Shown here: one piece after another, positions 58,357 through 64,000 of the stretch | Position numbering within the stretch: the stretch's first letter is position 1 | How the letters are laid out: each line of letters starts with the position of its first letter | DNA from: Cynocephalus volans | Taxonomy: Eukaryota > Chordata > Mammalia > Dermoptera > Cynocephalidae | Reading direction: 5' to 3' | Assembly: GCF_027409185.1 (NCBI RefSeq) | Contig: NC_084463.1 | Span: forward strand, 71,905,852-71,969,851 | DNA length: 64,000 nt | Made by a program: the position numbers and the translations under genes | Notes under the pieces: generated by a model | Told to the model about the DNA's origin: nothing | Databases searched by the model: none | What the model saw: the letters and a program-made list of their open reading frames with translations, nothing else

Positions 58357-59890
58357 AGTTGAAACAAAATTAAATCTGGTCATATCTATTTCCTGAATAT
58401 AGAAGGGAAGTCCAACTTGCATATCTATTACATTGTGTTCTGTTTATACTTTTCTAAATACTAGGTAATGTTGTTTGCTACCATTGTATTCATTGGGCCT
58501 GTCCTCAGTGAAAATATGTTTGGAATATTACACTATTTGCAGAGGCTGAATCTGTTCTTATGTACTTCATCTCAGGTTAATGAATCCATCACAGAAAGAA
58601 GGAAAGTAAGCCCTTTTTGTCACCTCAATATTCACTATTTTATCACTCGCTTACCTGACTTCTAAAATTCACTCTTTCGTTACTTGTTTATCTGACTTCA
58701 TATATTCCTATATCTCTTTAAACACGTCTTGTACATATCTGCTATTTGCAATTTAGCATTGGATTTTGGTTAGAAGTAAGGATCGTAAACAACATAGACG
58801 GTAGCCCTTGCTTTACAGAAAATGTAGTGCTATTTTTCATGCTTGGAAAGAAATGTGAATAATATATGTTGTGTATCCCCCCCAAAAAAAGAAATGTTGA
58901 AGTCCTAACCCCAGGTACCTATGAATGTGAGCTTATTTAGAACCAGGCTTTTTGCAGATGTAATTAGTTAAGTTAAGAGGAGGTCATACTGGATTGGAGT
59001 GAGCCCTAAATCCATTATGACTGGTGTCCTTATTAAAGAGGAAAGACACGGGGGAGAAGTCCACGTGAAGATACAGGCAGAGGCTGGAATGATACATATA
59101 CAAGCCATGGAATGCCAAGGATTGCTGACATCCACCAGAAGCTGGGAAGAGGCAAGAAGGATCCTCCCCTGTCATCTTTCGAAAGGAGGACATGGCCCTG
59201 CTGACATGTGCTGATTTGGGACTTGTAGCCTCCGAACTGTTAGAAAATAAATTTCTGCTGTTTTAAAACTCCCAGTTTGTAGCATTTTGTTACAGCAGCC
59301 CTAGATAGCTAACGGTACACCTGCACTTAAGAATATGAATCAACACAGGATGCCCAAATTGAACCCCCACTAAGGATTACTAGGTATCTTCCCAGGGGAA
59401 GAGGTGTCACTTCCTCTCCTGCCTCCTCCCTGCTCTCTCCTTCTAGAGTCCAAACAGATGGGCTAGCTGGATCTGTTGTTCCTGAGTCCTTTATTTCCTG
59501 GAGTATTCAGGAGGGAACATTCTACAGATAACTGGGATTTACTGCACAAACAGAACAGTGCTAGGCACAAAATTCAATAAATCTCATCAAATCAAATTAA
59601 ACTGAGCTTAGATACATAAATTTGCTAATGGCTCTTTTCTGCTAAGAACTTTAGGATTTGTGGAACCATAATGTCTAGTCTAGACATCAAAATCATTAAA
59701 ATATATTTGCAGTTGTTAGAATGTAATGCAGCGTATTACACAATAAGTATGCAAATTGTAAAATATATTTCTCACTAACACATCCTATTTTCTTTCTGTG
59801 TTAAAGTTTTTAAATTCCACAGATAATTAATTTGGCACCTTATTATTCTGGTTCAAAAATTATCTATTAAATGTGCTCAAAATAAATATT
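58357..59890 (+). other. MMP8 3' UTR and downstream flank
   Basis: The human MMP8 message has a 3' UTR of well over a kilobase (from memory). Candidate AATAAA signals here lie at 59576-59581 and 59881-59886, plus one inside an MLT1-like LTR near 59246. I cannot tell which one is used. Confidence 0.45.
58862..59315 (+). repeat. MLT1-like MaLR LTR downstream of the MMP8 stop codon
   Basis: 'gaaatgttgaagtcctaacc', 'gtgagcttatttagaacc', 'ggagtgagccctaaatcc', 'gaactgttagaaaataaatt' and 'gtagcattttgttacagc' appear in MLT1 order over about 450 bases. It starts about 500 bases after the stop and may lie in the 3' UTR. Confidence 0.85.
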
Positions 59891-61370
59891 TTTATTTTAA
59901 ATGGCTGATTTGTGATCTACTTATAATTTCTAAAAATACCACCACCACATAGTTCAGCCGAAGTATAAAAAAGAAGAGGAAATTTTAGATATATTTGTAG
60001 CCGTTTATAAATCCCTCATTATAATTATTATAATAGTGATAATAAACTTTTAGATACTCCTTCACAGTTTATGAAATATTTCATATTCAATGTCCTCAAA
60101 AATTTTCTCAAATTTGTCAGCACATTATTCTCAACTTATTTTACAAGATGAGAAAACAGAAACTAGTATATTCTCATACTATCATTCTGTTCATTCATTC
60201 ATTTATTTAGCAATAATTAATTAACCACCTACATGTTTCAGGTGCTGTGCTAGGGAAAGTAAGAAAAATATCTAAACAATTCAATGCATCAATGTATCCA
60301 GTGCAAAAGGAGCTATAAAAACTGGATATTCCATTTTTAACAATAGAGTCAACTTCAGACTACTGCATTCTCTGAAACTTCCTATAATGTCAGTTTTTAC
60401 GGGCAAGAGAATGGGAGATTCATCTTCTCAGAACACCTGCTGGTTGTGCTAGCTAGTTATAATAGAGTCTTAGCCCAAACTTCATCTATACTTTTTTGAG
60501 ATGAGGACTGAATTCACAGTATTTCTTTAACCATATTTCACAAAGCCGTAGGATGTGAACAGCAATATGAAGTGTAATAAATAATTCAATAAATTATTCC
60601 TTTAAATTTTTTTCTTGACAATGTAGTATTTTCTGGCTGTTTGATGTTTCATGTGAGTACAAGAGATGTAAGAGTCTAAGCTTAAAATTTAAATAATAAG
60701 ATTCCTTTATATCTTAGGTTGAGTTTCTTCAAAAGCAGAGCCCAAGTCAAGACCTTGTTGCAATTATTTTATTCGGGACCTGACCCCAGGAAGCAAGAGT
60801 GAGGCAGCAAACAGACTGGGACAGGGAAGGAGGAAAAGCCAACACAGAGTGTTATCAAGGTTTCTGCTGTGGGCAGCTAGGGCTCAATTCCACCAGGACC
60901 TGCTGAGAAGCCACCAAACACCTTTCGATTGTTCACATCCCCAGTGGGCAGGAGGCTGGAACATTCATCCTCAGTTCCCATCCCCCACTGGGTGAGGATT
61001 ATCACTGAGGGTGTTAACTCCATCACACTTCTGGGATATCCTCTCATGCTGACCTGCCAGGCTCTATGGCATCTCAATGCCCCGGGCAGAAAGCGGAAAG
61101 ACACACAGCATATGCTTAAGATTAGACTTTGCCAGAGCAAAGTGAGTTACACAAACCCGTCTACTGCTGTTGCAACTAAATCAGAGGTGTACTAAGGGAA
61201 TGTGACATAGGGCACCAAAGCCATCTCCTACAGCTTTATTGCTGGGAGATTTAAGTGATGGGAAATTGGAGGTGTCTTCTCTGGAGAAACTTACCACCCA
61301 AGAAAAAAGATTTACAGATGCTACTAACAACACTGGAGAAAACTCAGTGTGGTAGAGGCTGCTAATTACC
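59320..61370. other. Non-coding interval
   Basis: Around 60180-60290 there is an L2/MIR-like phrase ('tcattcatttatttagc', 'caggtgctgtgctaggg'). 60720-60920 is an unnamed old repeat related to 27645-27780. No exon of the next MMP gene is visible. Confidence 0.45.
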
Positions 61371-61830
61371 TACCCTAGCATCCATTCTCCACTACCTCTT
61401 CTGCAGTGAGACCCCAATTTCCCTGGAGGGAGCAATGCATCCAGCTAAAAGACCACATTTTTTAGCCTTGCTTACAGCCACATGTGGTCATGAGTTTAAA
61501 TTGTAGCCATATTCTAGAATATTGTGTGAGGTTCCTAGAAAGAGACTTAGAATTTACTTTTTTCTGCCTTCCTCTTTCCTGCTGCCTGTAAAGCAGATAG
61601 AATGGTTACAGCTTGAGAAGCCAGCTGGACCATAAAGCATTGCACTAAGTGGCGTAGCAAGGTATGTTGCCTACATCCCTACTGATGTGGAGTTCTCATA
61701 CAAGCTTTGGTCTACCAAAGCTGGGTTCTTTTATGTGAGGAAAAAATAAATTTTATTTTATTAAGCATCTGTTATTTTTGGTCTTTCTGTTATTTCAACC
61801 AAATCCCATCTTGACTAATACATCACCTGA
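61370..61830 (+). repeat. Old LTR-like repeat
   Basis: 'gctgctaattacctaccc', 'gtgagaccccaatttccc', 'cctgctgcctgtaaagcag' and the ending 'tcttgactaatac' resemble a common mammalian ERVL-type LTR. The family name is uncertain. Confidence 0.5.
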
Positions 61831-61999
61831 AATGTCTGGGACCCGTCCCACCTCCCTGCAGTGAAAGTCATCAATTCACCAGCCCTGCCCATGCACAGAC
61901 CTTCCAGTCAGCTTTCTCATCTCTCATTCATAAACAGATTGCACAGCACCAAGTCACCAAACATTTGAAAAAAGATTCCAATGTGAAAGAGACAAAAAA

Positions 62000-62690
62000 A
62001 AAAAAAAAAAACCAACTACCAAAAAAACCCAGAAAACAAAAACAAAACAAAACAAAAATCTTTGAGGAAATAGAGACAATCCTAGGACCAAAAGATAATG
62101 TAAATCAAACTAAACAATACTTTGCATTAACATTCCCAAAAAATAAGACATATTTTAAATTTAAACTAAATAATTAAAAAGTGTTTAAAAAAATATAAGA
62201 GGATATTCAGAGAATTGGAAAGAGCTCTTGGAAATTAAAAATATAACAGCTGGGAGAAGAAAACACTCAGTACGTGAGTGGGAAAGCAAAGTTGGTGGAA
62301 AATAGTAAAGGTCATATTAGACACATACCAACTTGATCTAAGAGGTCCAACAGATACACATCCCAGACAGAGACACAGAAAAATGTATGGGAAGAAATTA
62401 TAAATGAAATAATATAGGAAAATTACCTCAAATTAGAGTTTCCATAATGAAAGGACCCAATCAGAAATGTTAATACAAAGAGACCCACATCAGGAGACAT
62501 AATTATGAAATTTCAGAATATCTGGATAAAGAGGAGATTTCCAAAATGTTTCAAAAGATACAAAGAAAAATATCAAGAATCAGAATAGAGGACTTCTCAA
62601 CAGCAACACTAGATTCTGGAAAATAATGAAACAGTATCTTTAAAGTTCTGAGGGAAATTCATTTTTTGTTAAAATTCTGTACAGTCATTA
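62000..62690 (+). mobile_element. Old L1/HAL1 ORF1-region fragment
   Basis: 'gacccacatcaggagacat', 'gaggacttctcaacagcaa' and 'aagttctgagggaaattc' are eroded ORF1 3' phrases of L1 or HAL1 in the right order. A poly(A)-like run at 61993-62011 opens the block. Confidence 0.65.
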
Positions 62691-62694
62691 CAGT

Positions 62695-62960
62695 CATCCC
62701 TTCATATCCACTGGGGATTGGTTCCAGGACCTCCTGCAGAGACCAAAATCCACAGTTGCTCAAGTTCTTGATGTAAAATGTGTAGTATTTGCTTATAATC
62801 CATACACAGCTGCCCATATACTTTAAATCGTATCTAGATTGCCTATAATACCTAATGTAAATACTATATAAATAGTCGTTATGCCGTATTTTTTATTTTT
62901 ATTGTTTTTTATTTTGTATCGCTATTTTTATTGGGATTTTTCCCCCACTATTTTCCATTC
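62695..62960 (-). mobile_element. Tigger-type transposon fragment
   Basis: It begins CAGTCATCCCTTCATATCCA and continues 'ggggattggttccaggacct', the complement of the right end of the element at 34186-34516. Only one end is recognisable. Confidence 0.6.
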
Positions 62961-64000
62961 TCAGTTGGTAGAATCCCTGAATGCAGGACCGGGGATTCTG
63001 GAAGGCGAAATGTTCCCAGTCACACTCTCAATCAAGTGTTAGGGTGGAATATAGGGCATTCTTAGGCATTAAAACAGTCAAAACATTCATTTCCCATGCA
63101 TTCCTTCTTAGAAAACTGCTGAGAGATATGCTCCATCAAAATAAGAAAGCAAGTCAAAAAATGGATAGAAGTTAAATCCAGGAACCAGGGATCAAACACA
63201 GAGGCACAACAGGAATTCTCTGCTTGATGACAGGATGGCAGCTTTGCACCAGACTCAGACTGGAGGAGACAAAGTGTCTCAAAGCATGACTTAAGAGGAA
63301 AAAAATGGTATTGCTAGATTTCCTGTCATGTGTGATGATTTGGGGAAGGGTTTATGAGTTCTACTGGAGAATTTGGGAAAGAATTAGTGAATAAAAATCA
63401 ATTCATCTATGAACTTCAGAGAAAATAATGCACAAAAAAGGAAATGTGATCATGGTATACTATGTGGCTCTCTTGTGAATGATATTTCACAGTCATAATT
63501 GCATAAACATTGATTACTGATTTAACTAAAAACTTAGCTATAAGCAAATTTTTAAAATGATGAAGGAAGTGAGGTGGTGAATGTTAAAGCTTTCTCGCCC
63601 ATGGGAAAATGGTAATAATAACATTTAACATTGAAAACTCAAGAAATAATAGCACAAGCAAGCTATTTAGAAATGTACAAGGAGAGAAACCTATAAAAAT
63701 AATTGAAAGAATTTACCTCTGGGGAGCAAGACTTGAAGGAGTAAAAGGTGAGGACAGACAGATGTTATTTTTTCATTCTAAACAAGATAGCACGATTTGA
63801 TTTTTTTTTTGTAACTGTTATTTTTTAAATTTATTCTGAAATAGTTCAGAGTTAAAAAAAAAAAAAAGTATAAGCTTGCATGCACTCACACCAGTTTACC
63901 AACACCATGATAACATAAATCTTGATTATGTCTATGTACTTCTTGTCGTACTTCTCTCCCCAGAGGCCAATTAGATTTTTAAGACATATGTTAAACCAGG
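62961..64000. other. Non-coding right end
   Basis: AT-rich sequence with poly(T) at 63800-63810 and poly(A) at 63856-63868. No exon or named repeat is supported. Confidence 0.4.

Overview
This 64-kb window is nuclear DNA of a placental mammal. It contains split exons with GT/AG borders, MIR, MaLR/MLT1, L1, ERV-L and Tigger/mariner repeats, and one complete multi-exon gene, the neutrophil collagenase MMP8. Two young copies of a GC-rich tRNA-derived SINE (28.6 and 57.7 kb) should identify the lineage. From memory such SINEs fit colugos or horseshoe-type bats, but I cannot settle the species from sequence alone.

Layout: (1) 0-2.0 kb is non-coding. (2) 2.0-11.06 kb is a nearly full-length, inactivated class I (gamma-type) endogenous retrovirus. 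It has a tRNA-Arg-like primer site and gag, pro-pol and env in order, all broken by stops and frameshifts, and a 3' LTR of about 720 bp. Its 5' end is abnormal: there is no U3, only a partial R-U5 preceded by an inverted copy of the U5 end, yet the provirus is flanked by a 4-bp target duplication. (3) 11-26 kb holds old repeats, a truncated L1, a processed SDHAF3 pseudogene and an ERV-L pol fossil, both of the latter on the minus strand. (4) 26.3-32.5 kb holds the 3' half of a dead matrix metalloproteinase gene (hemopexin exons 6-10, MMP1-like), with a SINE inserted in exon 7. (5) 28.9-29.8 kb, inside that pseudogene's intron 7, is an L1 carrying a 351-bp minus-strand retroposon with two ~105-bp GC-rich tandem units and a 17-bp target duplication. 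(6) 32.5-47.5 kb is repeat-rich and non-coding, including an L1 with a 14-bp target duplication. (7) 47.6-58.4 kb is MMP8: TATA box, ten coding exons and an open frame of 467 codons. (8) 58.4-64 kb is 3' flank and repeats.

The dead MMP remnant and MMP8 lie in the same orientation, as expected for the tandem MMP cluster (human 11q22). The window therefore shows the cluster at a point where one member has been lost and its neighbour kept. Coordinates and identity counts were made by eye; repeat family names are from memory and have not been checked against a repeat library.
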